Positions 1-12,661 of a DNA stretch of 64,000 nucleotides are shown here, one piece after another. The notes under the pieces are model-generated. The model had not been told where the DNA came from, ran no database searches, and saw nothing but the letters and a program-made list of their open reading frames with translations. The stretch comes from Paragonimus westermani (lineage: Eukaryota; Platyhelminthes; Trematoda; Plagiorchiida; Troglotrematidae). Where the stretch lies: the NCBI GenBank assembly GCA_008508345.1, contig QNGE01001240.1, positions 36,563 to 100,562 on the forward strand, read 5' to 3'. Numbering within the stretch: position 1 is the first letter of the stretch; the number at the start of each line of letters is the position of its first letter. The translations under genes were made by a program, and so were the position numbers.

Positions 1-3000
1 GGGCTGCAAGGTGAGAAGATATAATATCCCACAGGCATAACTACATTCAGCACAAAATGATCTTGTGACAAACAATAGACTTTGTTAGGCATTACAGAAA
101 TTTACAACTGGAGATATCACAATAGATCTCGTATGATTAGCCAAAATAAGCATATTCAATTGAGCGCATTCATCATGTTTACTACCCAAAATTGTTCCAT
201 TGACCAAGTATTACTTTTCTGTAATGATCCCGCAGAAACGTTGGTTACCAACACCGTTGCTTATAAAATGATCCAATGGAACCCAAACGTCAACCGTGAG
301 TTTGAGCAGAATACCAAGGCAAACATTTTGCATAAAACTGTACAAATATGGCTCAGACCAACAGATTGTTAGAGCCTGTGTTCCTTCGCTGCACAAAGAA
401 CAACTGAAGATATTGAAAATGAATTGAATGTTGATGAGTTATATTGGTACAACTTAAGCAACGCCTAAAAGTGTTGGCAACCTTTGTGTTCAGGTAAGTT
501 TTCTGGTTATTCCCAAAGTGAGCAAGCCGGAAGGTTTGTGTGACTGGGAAAGTTGCAATCACCTATGACAAGTGTTCAAGTTACCAAATTTGAAACTTGT
601 CTTTTCTCCGTGAGTAGAGTTCTTCAGAAATCACTAATGTTACCATGCAACTAACAAGGTTGTCGATGAGGGTAAAAGAACATTGTTCAACCCTCTACTG
701 TTGAGCCTGAGTTAACAAACACTTTGAAAGATGAACGGTAACCGAACCGTGCACTTTCCAGACTAGTCTCGTTGTTCTGTTGTCTGCTGCACATGAAGTT
801 TAGCCATTTAGTCAAAACATTTTAATAAACCTAAAGTCTTTGACATACTCGTTCAATCTATTTGGGGTTAGAAGATTCAAGAACCTACGCTTGACCTTCA
901 GTGGTTCGACTTGAAAGAAATTTCATTCAACATCAGTTTTTGCCTCTCGTTTACCTCAAGCAGCTTTCTAATTGCGGAGTTTTCTGAACTGTCAGAACTA
1001 CGTCCTTTTGCTTGAGAGTAAGGACAGCAGTGCACGGTTTATCCATATCCTGACAAAAGCGTTAAACATCTGTTTACTCTGGAACTATAGAGAACTTTGA
1101 GCCATAGGAGTGATGTGATCAGCAACGGAGCCATAGCACATCGATTGCTTGGGTACGTGTTTTTCAATAGTAGTGAAGCATCGAGATTCAGTACTCAAAC
1201 TGATGAGAATAGACTCACGCAAATCCCACGAGAGTGGTTATCGACGCGCACAACAAATATCTTATGCGAACAAACTCACTCAAGAGTTTGTTGTCGTTGC
1301 GCTACATGATGATCAGCTGAAACCGCAGCAAAACACTGACATGGGAATGGAACGTAGGCTGGAATTGCTAGAAGTGCAGGTTGCAATGCTGGTGTGTTGT
1401 ATGGAAGCAGGTATTTGAACCAAGGTTTGACTGGACAGTTTGTCAATGGGTTGGGACATTCTGGGGGAACAAGCCTGTCTGCACGGACGAGCCGGGTATG
1501 ATGACCGAGTATGATGAACAGACGAAACATTAGTCTCATGTTGTTTGAGACAGTGAAAAGTGGGACGTTGTTAAGAAGACCAGCTAAAGTTAACTAAACA
1601 GAAAATCTATCGTAATTGGTCACAAATTTGAGGTTAATAAGTTAACTGATTTGTATGGTTTTCGTGATGGTTTTGTCACAAGTCGTGGGACTGATGAGTA
1701 CGAAATAACGAGTCCACCTCACAGAACACGTCTTTTATACAATAGTTTCAATGGATATATTGCTTTAAATAAGTATCACGCGTGATTCCGTTACCCAACT
1801 AACCGTACGGAATCAGCATATGATGTTTAAGAGCGAACACTGGACTTCTACCACCCAGTACGTGAACAAAACGGATGTGAAATGTTAACCATAAACGTGT
1901 CCAGTCTGACAGTCAACCAGCCAGCAAAAATAAACCTCTTGGTCCGGTTTGTCCAGACCATTAACGGCTAGTAAGTAGAACAAGTGTGAATGGGTGATCG
2001 GATGAGAGTACATCGGCCGTCTATAATACTGTGAGCTTCTCCACGAAATCAACCTTTTGAACAAAAAGCGAGTTAATATGACAGTACTAAAATGATTTCT
2101 GGGTTCAACAACTTAGCGACCGTCTGGATGACAAATACAATTAGATCTGCGAAATTCACAAGTATCTGGGGTGGTCGGGGTTGTTGATATTGTGGAGACT
2201 CGCGCGGAAGAAAAGTTTGGTGACATCTAGAGTGCATCGGCTGGTAATTCATGCAAGTGTCTGTTTGACGGGACAGCAAGGCCCAACCGAAGCCGGAGCC
2301 ATAGTTTGCCAGCCTTGAAACATGAGTATGTATCAGATTTAGAAAACAATTTCGCAGTTTTGCACATCTGAACCACTGGTTTTATCTGCCCATCGATTTC
2401 CTGCCAATAAACGTAACTACAAACAACTGAAATAATGCAACCAATATCAAGATGGCCAAATTTCAACCATCTTGCTATGACTTGCAGTGAAATTGATAGA
2501 ATCACGAAATGGTTTATCATCATTAAACATCCGTACTTCATAGCAGGTAAGTCCTTCATCAGTTCTTCATCTACCGTACAAGTTCACCAATCAGTCTAGA
2601 AATAATGCATAATTTGTTGTACTATGACATCCTTTCCTGTTGCAACTGCGACAATCTTCGCAAATTCTGATAGAATAGGGACCGAGTCTGAAAAAGGCCC
2701 AATGAACGTGCTCATTCATCGATACAGATGAAACGACCGAGTTTCCTCCAGCTATGGTTTGTGTGTATCGAACAACAGTATCAACGAAATGGGCGATCAT
2801 ACTGTTCCTGAAATTATAAGACTGTCTTTGTCTGTGGTTACCCTCACCGTTCTTGCTGAAGTGTAATATTGTAAGTAGACAGACTTGAATACTGACTGCA
2901 TGAAGTGACACATCAAATAGTCTCAGCTCAATAATCCACCTAACAATCTCAGGTCCCCAACAAAGTAACATTTGTCGCATGAGATGACTACTATGTAATT

Positions 3001-6000
3001 CACAGTTTAACTGTCCCACAAGTAGATTTCGTGCACCTTAGGAGTTCCGTGTCACACTAGCATTGTGTGTGCGCCTGGTCTGTGTAAATGAACCAAGGTT
3101 TTCACCCACATGGGTGCGATGTCAGATGCCGTGTCCACTTGCCCGCGTACTTTCGTGCGATTTGGTAAAGTTTTCACATACTTTCTGTTACTCGCATTGT
3201 AACAATGGGATGCGACCAAAATAACGATGAACTGAATACCACTATAGATCAACCTCTCATAAGGTTCCCGAAATCGCCCGGAGAAGGGTACTCCCCAATA
3301 GCACATCTGTTCATGTCCACATTTTCCGTATCTCCGGCATGTGTAATTTCTGAATTGGCAAACTCACGCAAAATGCCATCCTCCACAATGCCAATAAACC
3401 TGGCAGCCTTCCTGAGAGTTATGTTGTCTTGTTGCTTCTTGCTTTGTTGATTACACACACATCGACGTTTTCTTTGTTGATAGACAGCAAGTCACAGTTT
3501 GCAGTCACGTCTCGATTCCTTTTTGACTGTGATAGGACACCTGTGCGAGTATCTGTATAGGTTCCTGTATACGTCCATTTACAGGAATCAATGTACGAAA
3601 CTGATAAATGGTGAGGTTTGACTGCTTGAACATCTCACACTCACGATTGGCCACACCTATGAATGTTAAAAATTTCACAGAGTATTTCTCAGTGAATGTC
3701 AAGTAATTGAACCGATTGATAAACAATGACATGTTCATTGTAAGTGAGAACTAAAACCTGTACCGTGTCTATTTGTGAATATATACTTGGGTTCCTGGGC
3801 AGAATATAGTCACGATACTGAACACATTCCATTGGGCCAAGCTTGCTTAACAGTACTCGGATTATAACGCTGTCATTTATGTTTCCTACGTTCTCTTTGA
3901 AAAAGTACTCATAATGTCTCAGCCAAGCCCCGAACATGATCTCGCTGTCCAGTCGATAGTTAAATTCCGCTATGTTCTTGGCCAGTAGTTCCGCCATGAA
4001 TATTGCTCCTTCTTATGCTGATCTCTGCTGAATTATCGATTTTCGTGCCTTGAACTCAGACAGCATTAACTGAACGGCCCCAGATCGTTCAGCGTCATGC
4101 AACAAAGGATTCTAACGTTCGTTATTCAATGTTGATAAGATGAAACTGATGATCTTCCATTGGCCGTCGCCTCTAACATCACTCGCGACATAAACAAAAG
4201 ATCGATCTTGGGACATTTATCGCTTCAGTGTCAGTGAGTGCGTTTGCGATAGGCTAGTCTTAATGCTGACCTTACAAGTATCACCAAGTATATGCAGTTG
4301 GCTCTCACAGAGGGAACGGCTGAAGCATTGAACAAACAGTTTTGTATTTATTGTAAAAAAACATACGAAGTTGTATACACAAAGAGTGAGGTATTAGAAA
4401 TCTAGTACCAGCTTCAGTAGTAAGATATCGCAATATATAATGCTAAACATTATAAACTGGCGTCGAACAGGCTAAGTGCACTCCCTTCTAAACGTCCACT
4501 CTGTGTATCAGGTGAATGCCATGGCATCGACGCTTGGTTTAGTAAGACGTACTGGCTTCTTTGCATGACGCTCACCGGTTGTTCCAGAAATCGTTAGAAA
4601 TAGCTCGGAAACGGTACCAGTGCTTTTCAGTCGATCAATTCTCGCATGTTCAAACACCAAGTAATATTAGGCATTTTTAGAAGTATCTGAGTCTGATGCA
4701 CACTGGTAGGTTTAGAGTAGCATATACAAATTTATGCCAATCTCCACTGTTTGCAGGAATAGGCCCTTCTTGAAACAACTAGTAAAGAACTGACGCTACT
4801 GACATAGTTCATCACACACAATTATTTCAATGACACAGTTTTGTTTACGGTGATACTTATTTAATACCGCATTGAATGAGTAGGAATCAGAGCATATTTT
4901 GGCCTGCATATCCAAAACAAACCAACAACTGAGCTAACTTGTGCCACAAGATTATTCCTGCGCAACCATGAATTTGATGCCACGAATAAGCCATTGGTTG
5001 GCCATCTAATGGATTTAGACGCAGATTACTTTGTGCGAAAACTGTGATGGTTTGGTATTGGGGTTCTCAGTACGGGTAAATTAAATCACTAGGTAGGTCA
5101 CACTTGGGAACACTGCCTTAGATAGGCTCAGTAATTAAACAAGTGCTCACGATTGATATTTGCGAAAACTAACAACTGCTTTCGAAATGGGATCCGAATT
5201 CTGCTCAGCAATCGGAATTATCATGCCTGTCTGTTTCACAGTCAGCGTATATCGGTTGAATATACATGTGGAGAATAACACCGTAAGTGCCAGATACCCA
5301 TGAGCCGTTCCGATCAAATTACATCCAACCTGTTCTAAAACTATCTTTTTTGTGGAGGGCGTGGTTCGGATGAAAAAGTTGTTCACTATCCGCAATCAGG
5401 GGAATGTAGAAAGGCTCTTGTATGCAACGTTTCGACTCGCGATCGACAAGAGTGCTCCATCTTAACCTACCAGTTTACTTTGACACTAGACAACATGTTG
5501 GAACGTACGTTTGCCGACGTCAATGCTTTGAGCACGCAATAGTTTTAAGGTGCCAAGTTATCCAATATGGAGTAATAGCGTGACGCTCCTTCGGTCGATA
5601 TCTTTGTCAACATACTGTAGATTGTGCTGAATAAACCGAATGATCTGGTTGATTTTTGTGGAAGCTCCTTTGCAACTTTGGAATGCATAGAACTGTTTTA
5701 AAACCGGAGTGTTCCTTACCCTCGCACAAACGCAGTCAACCTGAGACTGTGGTGTGTTTTGCGTCCTTGTGTACCTCAATATGCCTAACATAGAGTGATG
5801 TTGAGGGCATGTGAGAGAGTACCCTAGATAAACGATACGGTAACTAACCGTCAGTAGCATTAGATTTTGTAACATTCTCAATTCTAGTTTAGAGGATTCT
5901 CAATTCTTATGAGCAGTCTCTTGTGATTTGGTTCCAAAATCAACTTCCCCTGAAAAAGAAGTGAATTACTCGCAGTGTTGAAGCATCCTTTTCGCTGTGT

Positions 6001-6808
6001 GTAAACTCCAGCAATGTGTTTCTGCCGTCCAAAAAATCGTGCGATGCTTCTTATTGTGTAAACACGATTGATTAACTCAGAATCATTTTAGTTTGAAAAG
6101 CGACCGATTAGTTTTTTTGTTAAGTTATCAGTGCTCCACTGCAGGATTACCAACTAGTAATCGTTTGAGGGAGGCTAGCTGGTTTCTTCGGAAAAAAAGA
6201 TTAGCAATAACGTATGTGCGTCATTTTGGTATATTGGCCCAAAGTTAGCACTGCTTACCGTAGCGAAAGAACAAAGCGGCCCCTAACTCTAAACTAATGA
6301 AAAATCATTTGAATCGTCGCGTCTTGCCTAGTTTGATTTATCCCGATATGACATTATACTGCTGCAAAACAAACATAGTCAGTACATCTTGAGGTAGTCT
6401 GCGATTGCCATGACACAGTGAAATAGAACACTTGGAAGAGCTAATGTCCGCCTGGCAACAAATTACCTGATGTGTCGATGTGACGCCGAAACAACTCATC
6501 TGCCTGCCCAAGTAGAAGACAACCGGCAAGAGTACGATCAAACGAGATCGCACAACTCATCCAAGGTGACAGGAGATTGGGATGAATCTTTGTAGGGGTG
6601 ACAACCTGCAGAAGGTTTGGCAATCTGGGCAGGCGGAACCAGTTTAATGAACGCAAACAACCATAGAATTTAGGTTACAGCACCAACTATAATTAGTCTG
6701 TGTAAACCACTCTGTCATTATAAACGTTTATCTTAACCGCAGTTCAGTACTAAAGAATTCACTTCACGCAATTTCCAAACACCTGCAATATCCCACTTGT
6801 CACTGTAG
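1..6808. other. No supported gene; probable intron or 5' flank
   Basis: I see no coding region that I can support. Bases 1-10 end in a good donor context (CTGCAAG before GTGAGA at 11), which could be the tail of an upstream exon. A strong isolated donor (TTCAG|GTAAGT) follows base 492, but no open frame longer than about 20 codons leads into it. A possible 15-base micro-exon lies at 5490-5504. The open frames at 82-372 on the + strand and at 2227-3997 on the minus strand have no recognisable domain and no convincing splice sites. Confidence 0.5.
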
Positions 6809-6886
6809 GTCCGGTCAATTTCTCATTGTCTACGACGGTTGCAACAGCACCGCCGCCAACGACGGCGATAACGACGACAACAGAAA
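6809..6886 (+). CDS. Adhesion GPCR stalk exon, Thr-rich mucin-like
   Basis: This 78-base exon is flanked by a pyrimidine-rich acceptor ending in TGTAG at 6808 and a GTACGT donor at 6887. It starts and ends in phase 1. It encodes about 25 residues, with a Ser/Thr start followed by ATAPPPTTAITTTTE. Threonine, proline and alanine dominate, as in O-glycosylated mucin-like stalks. The same design recurs at 7171, 9870, 12596 and 13088, so I place it in the extracellular stalk of the downstream receptor. It is the most upstream exon I can support. No known domain is present. The assignment to the receptor gene is inference and needs a transcript. Confidence 0.7.
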
Positions 6887-7170
6887 GTACGTAGACTTTC
6901 CCTTTCTCATAGTTGATACGGTTGTTTGTATCGAATGATGTGTTTCACAGATCTCTCGTTCGAACATTTGTGTTCGTGACTGGTAGACTGGTTTCAAGTT
7001 GATGCATGCTTCCGTGATATGCATTTGACAACGGCCTGTCGTTTACAGCCGCTTGAAAAAAAGTTTCGTCGAACTCGTAATGAGGTTATTTAGTGTTTTG
7101 CAGTTTTTTCGAACATGTTGACAACAGTTTACGTTCGGTATTTCCACCTTCCAATGGTTTTCAATTACAG

Positions 7171-7230
7171 ATCGGACCAGTTCACTGGCGATGACTACGG
7201 TATTCGTAGATGAGTCCACGTTCACCACTG
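7171..7230 (+). CDS. Adhesion GPCR stalk exon, Ser/Thr-rich
   Basis: A 60-base exon with a strong acceptor (TTTTCAATTACAG) and a GTACGT donor, the same donor as at 6887. It is phase 1 at both ends, so it can be included or skipped without a frameshift. It encodes RTSSLAMTTVFVDESTFTT followed by the first base of a glycine codon. Its end, STFTTG, closely resembles the STLNTG end of the exon at 13088, which suggests duplication of a small cassette. The junction codons with its neighbours (AAT before, GGA after) are not stops. The minus-strand open frame here is a shadow. Confidence 0.7.
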
Positions 7231-8574
7231 GTACGTTCAGTATACCTCTGTCATTTCGTTTTATGGGTGCGAAGAAATGTTTGCGTATATCGAGCACTTC
7301 TGACCTTGTGCTCTAGCATCAATCCAGGGATCTTGTTTTGGCTTGTGCAAAAAGAAGTCATTTTGGTTCAGAGGCAGTAGGCAGGGTTATCTGCTCAGCA
7401 AGCCATTATCCCAGGGTCACTTCAAGGGAGCTGGTCGTCAGCTGTTGAAGTCAAAGTTGTACGAAAACTTCCAATTTTCACTTAACCCGAAACAGAAAAT
7501 CTGCAAGAGAATGATACTCCTGTGCGAGAACTTAGCTAGTCCAACTGACTTTGTGAGCCCAGTTGCTAATCTAACAGTCTGATACTAACGGACTGCAGTG
7601 CATTCAACACAACGGTTATGTCAATACACTGCCGATGTTGTACAACAACGTGATCGTTGCTAACACTAATTGCATTAGGATACCTTATACATATTGATGC
7701 ACGAAACACAACTACATCTTAAGTATGGCTTTGTTTTAATCACGGTACATCGTTGTTGAGTTTGCTTGTGGTGTACGTACAGAATGAACATCACGTAGCT
7801 GATTTATAAGGTCCGCCTTCGTGAAACAACGAAACACCTCTAGGGCTGATGCAATAACCGAGCACATATATGCAGGACCTAGTGGATGAAAACTTCTACA
7901 TCTGTTTATCCACTGCATCGTGTTCTTGCTACGTCTTTAGGACTGTTTCACTGCTGTAGTACGTTGGTCATTATGTGGTATAACAAGAGGACCCGATGGA
8001 TCAATATTGCCAGCAGTTGACCTCTTGTTACTAATCATTATTAATCTTGGCAACCACACCAATGTTGCGTATGTCCAGAGAAATAGATAAGCTGTACTTG
8101 AGGACATCATTTGTCTGTTAGATAATGTTCACGAAAAATGGTTTGGGTCCCTTGGATATCAGTCCAGAGTTGCATGTTCGTCAACAACCCGTGTGTCTGG
8201 TGGTGACGTATTGTCTTCAAACGTTGTCCTCCCTTTGACAAAGTGTAGGGAATGTCCGAGACTTGTTTTGTACCCACTCTGATCTTCGTGGGATTAACTT
8301 AGGAATAAGACATCAAGGTGGGACACGTTCGCTGGATGTAAGCTAGTGATTCAACACATATCCAGGCCCAATGATAAATGAGTTAAATAACTGAGTGCGG
8401 AGATCTGAGGCAAGTCAGCTGTCATAGTTGCGCAAAGATAATCGGACCAAGTGACCTTGTGTTAAGGGTTACTCAGAAAATAGGCCTAATTCATTAACTG
8501 GTGAGTACCTAGCCGTTCTTATCTATCAGACGGTTGAGTGGTTGCAAACTCACTTACCATTATGAAACTTACAG

Positions 8575-8607
8575 GAAGTGATGCAACCATCACAAAACTT
8601 GACACAG
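8575..8607 (+). CDS. Possible stalk mini-exon (33 bases)
   Basis: A 33-base candidate between a fair acceptor (CCATTATGAAACTTACAG) and a weak-to-fair donor (ACAG|GTGGAT). Both ends are phase 1. It encodes SDATITKLDT plus the first base of glycine, so it again ends in the T-G pattern of the exons at 7171 and 13088. It is short enough that chance is a real alternative. The support is phase, composition and position between two stronger members of the series. Confidence 0.4.
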
Positions 8608-8869
8608 GTGGATTGTTACGGAAGCACTGGATCTAATGGCTAACCACCCTGAAACTGAAATGCCAGAGCCTGAAGTATTCACATCTACCACAATGAATAT
8701 CTTGCAATTTTCAGGTTGAATTTTAGAAGTACAGCCCATGTCTAAAAGTTATGGATAGCGACGATATAAATCGTGCCACAATAACTGTCCTGTTAAATTT
8801 AATTGATGACCCCTCGATCATTACATGTAAGCGAAGGTAATTTGGCGTTCACATGTGGCAGTTCATTCG

Positions 8870-9095
8870 TGCCCAATATGCTATGAGTTTCACAGTGGTC
8901 AACACGGTTGCCTCATGAAAGCGTGACCGGAGTTCTAGTCCCAACCGTGGCAAGGATATGCATTACTGCGGAGCTCTGTAACCAAAACTCGGTTCTAGTG
9001 CTTCTTTTCGAAGGGTGCCGGCTGAACAGTTTATGGGGATGAGACAGTTGCGGTCAGTTATGAAAACCAAAATCCCCTACTACATATCAGAGGTT
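8870..9095 (+). repeat. tRNA-related dispersed repeat, copy 1
   Basis: This stretch aligns along its length with 63550-63786 in the same orientation. The best-conserved part reads CACAGTGGT, AACACGGT, GCCTCATGAAAGCGTG and then GTTCTAGTcCC. It carries an A-box-like segment (tcacagtggtcaac; clearer as tggcacagtggtgaac in the other copy) followed by a B-box-like GTTCTAGTCCC, the internal promoter layout of tRNA-derived SINEs. It lies in an intron between stalk exons. It is not a functional tRNA, since no full cloverleaf can be drawn. Confidence 0.6.
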
Positions 9096-9869
9096 AGAAG
9101 TGTACGCTACCCATCAACCACTGTGCAACTCCAGCGAAACTATCTAAGCAACTGATTTGGAGAAAACCGACTAAAGCTCACTAGACAATGTCAAATAGGT
9201 AAAATCACAAGCATATCACATTACTGTAGCCAAGTGGAGCTCCGGGCCAAGCAACTGATCGCAGTATCGTGCACAAAATATCCATGGTAGATAATCTGAA
9301 GTTGGCTGAACACGTGAAAAAGTTTCGAGTTGGAATCCATGCTTCCACACAATTAAGAAGGCCTCACGAAGCGTAGCTGAACTATTCAATTTTGCTTGTG
9401 TTCTGGGTATTTCAACTGGAGATTCATTCAAAAATGTTTAGGATCCGTTGAATATCCTTCCAAATTTACATGTTCGCCTTTGTGGATATGTAGGACAGTT
9501 TCACCAGAAATGACATAACGTGTTGTGGTCTGCTGGAGTAAATTCGCGAACAAGGAAAGCACAAAAATTACTGTTACCCTGATAATATTGAAAATTTACG
9601 CGCATTGGTATTCAGATAGAAAATACTACTTTCACACATTTATGATTAACATCACAACACAATGTTGTTGCCACAGTCCACTGGCTGTGTCGCTGAGGTG
9701 TGTGGCTACATGTGAGACAACTATCTCTAAGTTTCACCAGTTCACAGTTTCCTTGACCTGCAAAACAACGATCGCGGTATACGCTTACTGCTCGAGGTTG
9801 ACAATAAATTTTGAAATATTTTCTCTCCAAGTGTGTCATTTATGAGTACACTTATGAATACAATTTCAG

Positions 9870-9938
9870 TAAATCTCAAAACGACAAGCACAACGGGATC
9901 TACGATTGCGACGACGAGGTCAGAAACAACAGATGAGA
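9870..9938 (+). CDS. Adhesion GPCR stalk exon, Thr-rich mucin-like
   Basis: A 69-base exon with a clear acceptor (AATACAATTTCAG) and a donor GAGA|GTAGGT. It is phase 1 at both ends. It encodes 22 full codons, beginning NLKTTSTTGSTIATTR and ending in SETTDE. More than a third of the residues are threonine, typical of mucin-like O-glycosylation regions. It belongs to the same symmetric-exon series as 6809, 7171, 12596 and 13088. No other frame across the exon has this bias. Function beyond acting as an extended, glycosylated spacer cannot be read from the sequence. Confidence 0.72.
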
Positions 9939-10290
9939 GTAGGTCAACCTCCCATTTCTCCGAGTTGTTATACTTTAATATACAAAGATGACACTGGTTT
10001 CGACTGATAAAGTTCGTCCGTTTTTAAGACGTTTAAGAACAGACCACGTGATCGGATGGATCAATTTTGTTGCTGGATTTGTGCAGTCGGTGATACGTAC
10101 TTGTGTCGTTAGCTGAATCTGAAGTTATACGAGTAACATTTGTGTTGAATAGTACACGATCACGTTTCTCGGTTAAATAACATGGTCAAGCTATCTTTAA
10201 TCTTCTCAGTTTAGCTACATTCTATCATACTTGGTATTATGATAGTTGGGTTAATTCAATGCTCATCAATTACACTTCCAACCAGTTCAG

Positions 10291-10311
10291 CGACAACAAC
10301 AAATCCACCAC
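10291..10311 (+). CDS. Weak candidate micro-exon (21 bases)
   Basis: After the acceptor ACTTCCAACCAGTTCAG, 21 bases encode TTTNPP in phase 1 to phase 1, before a poor donor (GTGATA). A longer alternative running to GTACAT at 10319 keeps the Thr/Pro frame but changes phase. The composition suits the stalk series, but the donor does not convince. Treat it as a hint only. Confidence 0.25.
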
Positions 10312-11281
10312 GTGATAAGTACATATTTGCCACTGTTGGTTTTGTGTTATTCGTCTTGGCTAAGTGTCTAGTTAATTAAAGCGATCGCTGAGACTACATG
10401 TGAGACGAGAAATGATTCTCTTCCCTTGCATACAAAGCACAACATTTCCAATAAGTAATCATTTATGCACAGTGATTAGAAAGTCAGTAGGCTGATAACC
10501 ACTCTGAATAAGTTTGTCACAGTGTCCCACTGCACTGGTTATTACAGTACAAACTGATTACTGTTCAATATTCTGTTACCTGGGCTCTCGTCAGAATGTT
10601 CTATAACTGAGCTAGTGACCATCCATCTTATGGTTCCAGTTGTCATAGTCATGCCAAGCAGAATTGTGGTTTTCTTCTGGCAATCTATGGATTGGTACAT
10701 GACAATCATTTAACCTTAAGCTAAACCAGCTATTTAGATGTAGAGGTTGGGAGAGCTCAGAAAACAAATCTGAAGGAACTTAAAAATAGACAGAAGTTTA
10801 AATAAGCGTCCATCGCACAGAACTTTGGAGATGGAAAGTCGAGAATACAACAGGCGAAAAACACCGAATGTTTTGTTGGTGACCCCGAATTGGGCCGAGA
10901 TGGAACGACACCGTACAGGCTAAGATAGGATTTGATTAATGCTCATGGTGAAATTTTTGAAGTCACCTTATAACAAGCAACAGTCATCGCGCTATGAAAG
11001 ACATAAAATCATGAACGTCTGATAGTGCAACACAACCTTGCGAAGGTACCCTGCGCAGAATATTTATGAGTTCACTCCTGTTGTTCAGAAACTTCATCGT
11101 GAATTGCAGTTGAGTGTTCAATTATTCGAAGGTATGAAACAGAACGAAGCACGGCTTACGTAGAGTTTTGCAAAATAAAAAAATCAGCAGGCTGCAATAA
11201 CAAAAACACATACGTTACGAAGACTGCTTGCAGAACGGATGGCCGTCAATGCCAGGAGGACAAAGAGTGCGCCTCGCAGCT

Positions 11282-11856
11282 CAGAGACGAATGTGAAGAT
11301 ACAAATGTGGCATATTACTGTGACCTTCGTTGACCACTCAGGATCGTCGGTATCAAAATAGGACTGAACTAGCAAACGAGTCAGTCTGAAGACAGACATG
11401 GATATCAACATCTCAGCACAGCTGCCTTAACACCGCGCACGGTTTGTCAGCAATGAGTTCAGTTGCGAATACTTGAACATGATTGGCACCACCATTTGGT
11501 CAATAAGTGATGCCGAAGTTTCAGCAACTAGTAGCCGGGAAACAAGCTCCGCTCTGCTGTATCGCTAAAATTACAACAACAAACCCGAGTTTACTATAGG
11601 CAAACCATTTTTGCAAGAATTGTAGATACGGAACCCGCCTGATTTCTCCATGACTACTCTGGTCGTAGATGATTTCCGAGCCGCAACCCACGCGGTTAAA
11701 ATCATCAACCGTACAATTCAGAGACCACACCTCCTGTAGCAATTTGATGTATATCGAACAACGCGTACTGGTTCAATCATCACAGCGTAGACCAACTCGT
11801 CCGATACTACTCAACCGACTTCATGAGATTCACATGGTTACAGGTAGAGATAGGTA
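11282..11856 (+). repeat. Dispersed repeat, copy A (575 bp, uninterrupted)
   Basis: Bases 11282-11483 match 16268-16469, and 11484-11856 match 17090-17462. Each half has the same length in both copies (202 and 373 bp), so there are no indels and only scattered substitutions, which implies a fairly recent duplication. Unrelated sequence follows on the right, and similarity fades within about ten bases on the left. Both strands have open stretches, but no recognisable transposase or polymerase was seen. The class of the element is unknown. Confidence 0.85.
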
Positions 11857-12595
11857 CTTGTAGCAGATAGCTGAGTATCATGATGATANTAATCACGGGA
11901 ACTTGTTTACACTGATATTCTGAGTTAAGTTATATGCTTTTAAGCTGCGTCGATTACTGTCTGGTCATTTTTCTGACTTATGATTCTTACTAACCTGACA
12001 TGTTCAACATAATTACATTGAGGACAAAACGTTTCCCTCGTAATAGCTTGGTCTTGTCATGTTCAAACCAATGTACTCCAGTTTGGTCCGGAAGGAGACT
12101 GACTGTTTTCGTTTCGATTAAGTGGACACAATTCTGGGTTGTTTTTTAATAGGACTCATAATAGTTACTCCCCATAATGACCATCAGAACGGATCTCATA
12201 ATATATCGTTCTTGAGTGGTTCACGTTGTGTTGGCTGACTGCAGGTTCTAGTCAAAATCTTATTGTATAGAGATTCCACTATTGTCATATACCAGTGGAG
12301 AAATCCCATCTGATTCAAAGTATTTTTGTACGGAACTCTGATTCCTGGTTCGTGAGGATCAGCTGTCGCGAGGTACATAATTATACCAATCAGGTTATTT
12401 CACGTCTCGAGACCTAATGAATATCAGAAAGCACAAAATATCACCAGTAAGTATTCCACCAGTAGGAACACAAGCTGTAGATGTAGGTTGGCAGCAGGAT
12501 TATTGAAATATTTGATGCCCTCAAAGTGAGAGTCGTTTCGTCTCCTTTGTCTGCAACATGTCGAACCACGTTTATCGTTACTTTTCTTATTACAG

Positions 12596-12661
12596 TTTAC
12601 GTCAATAGTACAACAGAAAACAAAACGGAAACGACGACTACCGTAGCAATAACAACAGCAG
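12596..12661 (+). CDS. Adhesion GPCR stalk exon, Thr-rich mucin-like
   Basis: A 66-base exon preceded by an excellent pyrimidine tract (CGTTACTTTTCTTATTACAG) and followed by GCAG|GTATTC. Both ends are phase 1. It encodes 21 codons beginning YVNSTTENKTETTTT and ending VAITTA. There are two possible N-glycosylation sequons (NST and NKT) and dense threonine. The encoded composition is nearly the same as at 9870. The join to 13088 makes an Asp codon (G+AT). The flanking sequence is not Thr-rich in any frame, which argues for a true exon. Confidence 0.75.

Larger units (their letters stand above)
9939..12595. other. Intron, mostly repeat-derived
   Basis: Apart from the weak micro-exon at 10291, no coding sequence is supported. 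The right-hand part holds copy A of a 575-bp repeat (11282-11856). An ambiguous base (n) sits at 11889. A strong but unexplained donor (CACCA|GTAAGT) lies near 12447. Its best open frame would start in a phase that does not match the stalk series. Confidence 0.5.

Noticed and set aside
82..372. 96-codon + frame near the window start
   Set aside because: No recognised domain, no donor in phase, and not Thr-rich. Chance frames of this size are common here.
483..498. Strong donor TTCAG|GTAAGT
   Set aside because: All three frames leading to it have stops within about 20 codons and no acceptor lies close by.
1688..1710. CTGATGAG followed closely by CGAAA, hammerhead-ribozyme-like
   Set aside because: Helix II would be a single base pair with a two-base loop, and no pairing flanks were found. 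Likely chance.
11083..11132. Frame KLHRELQLSVQLFE between strong acceptor and GTATGA donor
   Set aside because: It starts in phase 0 and the phase-1 reading has an immediate stop, so it does not fit the stalk series.
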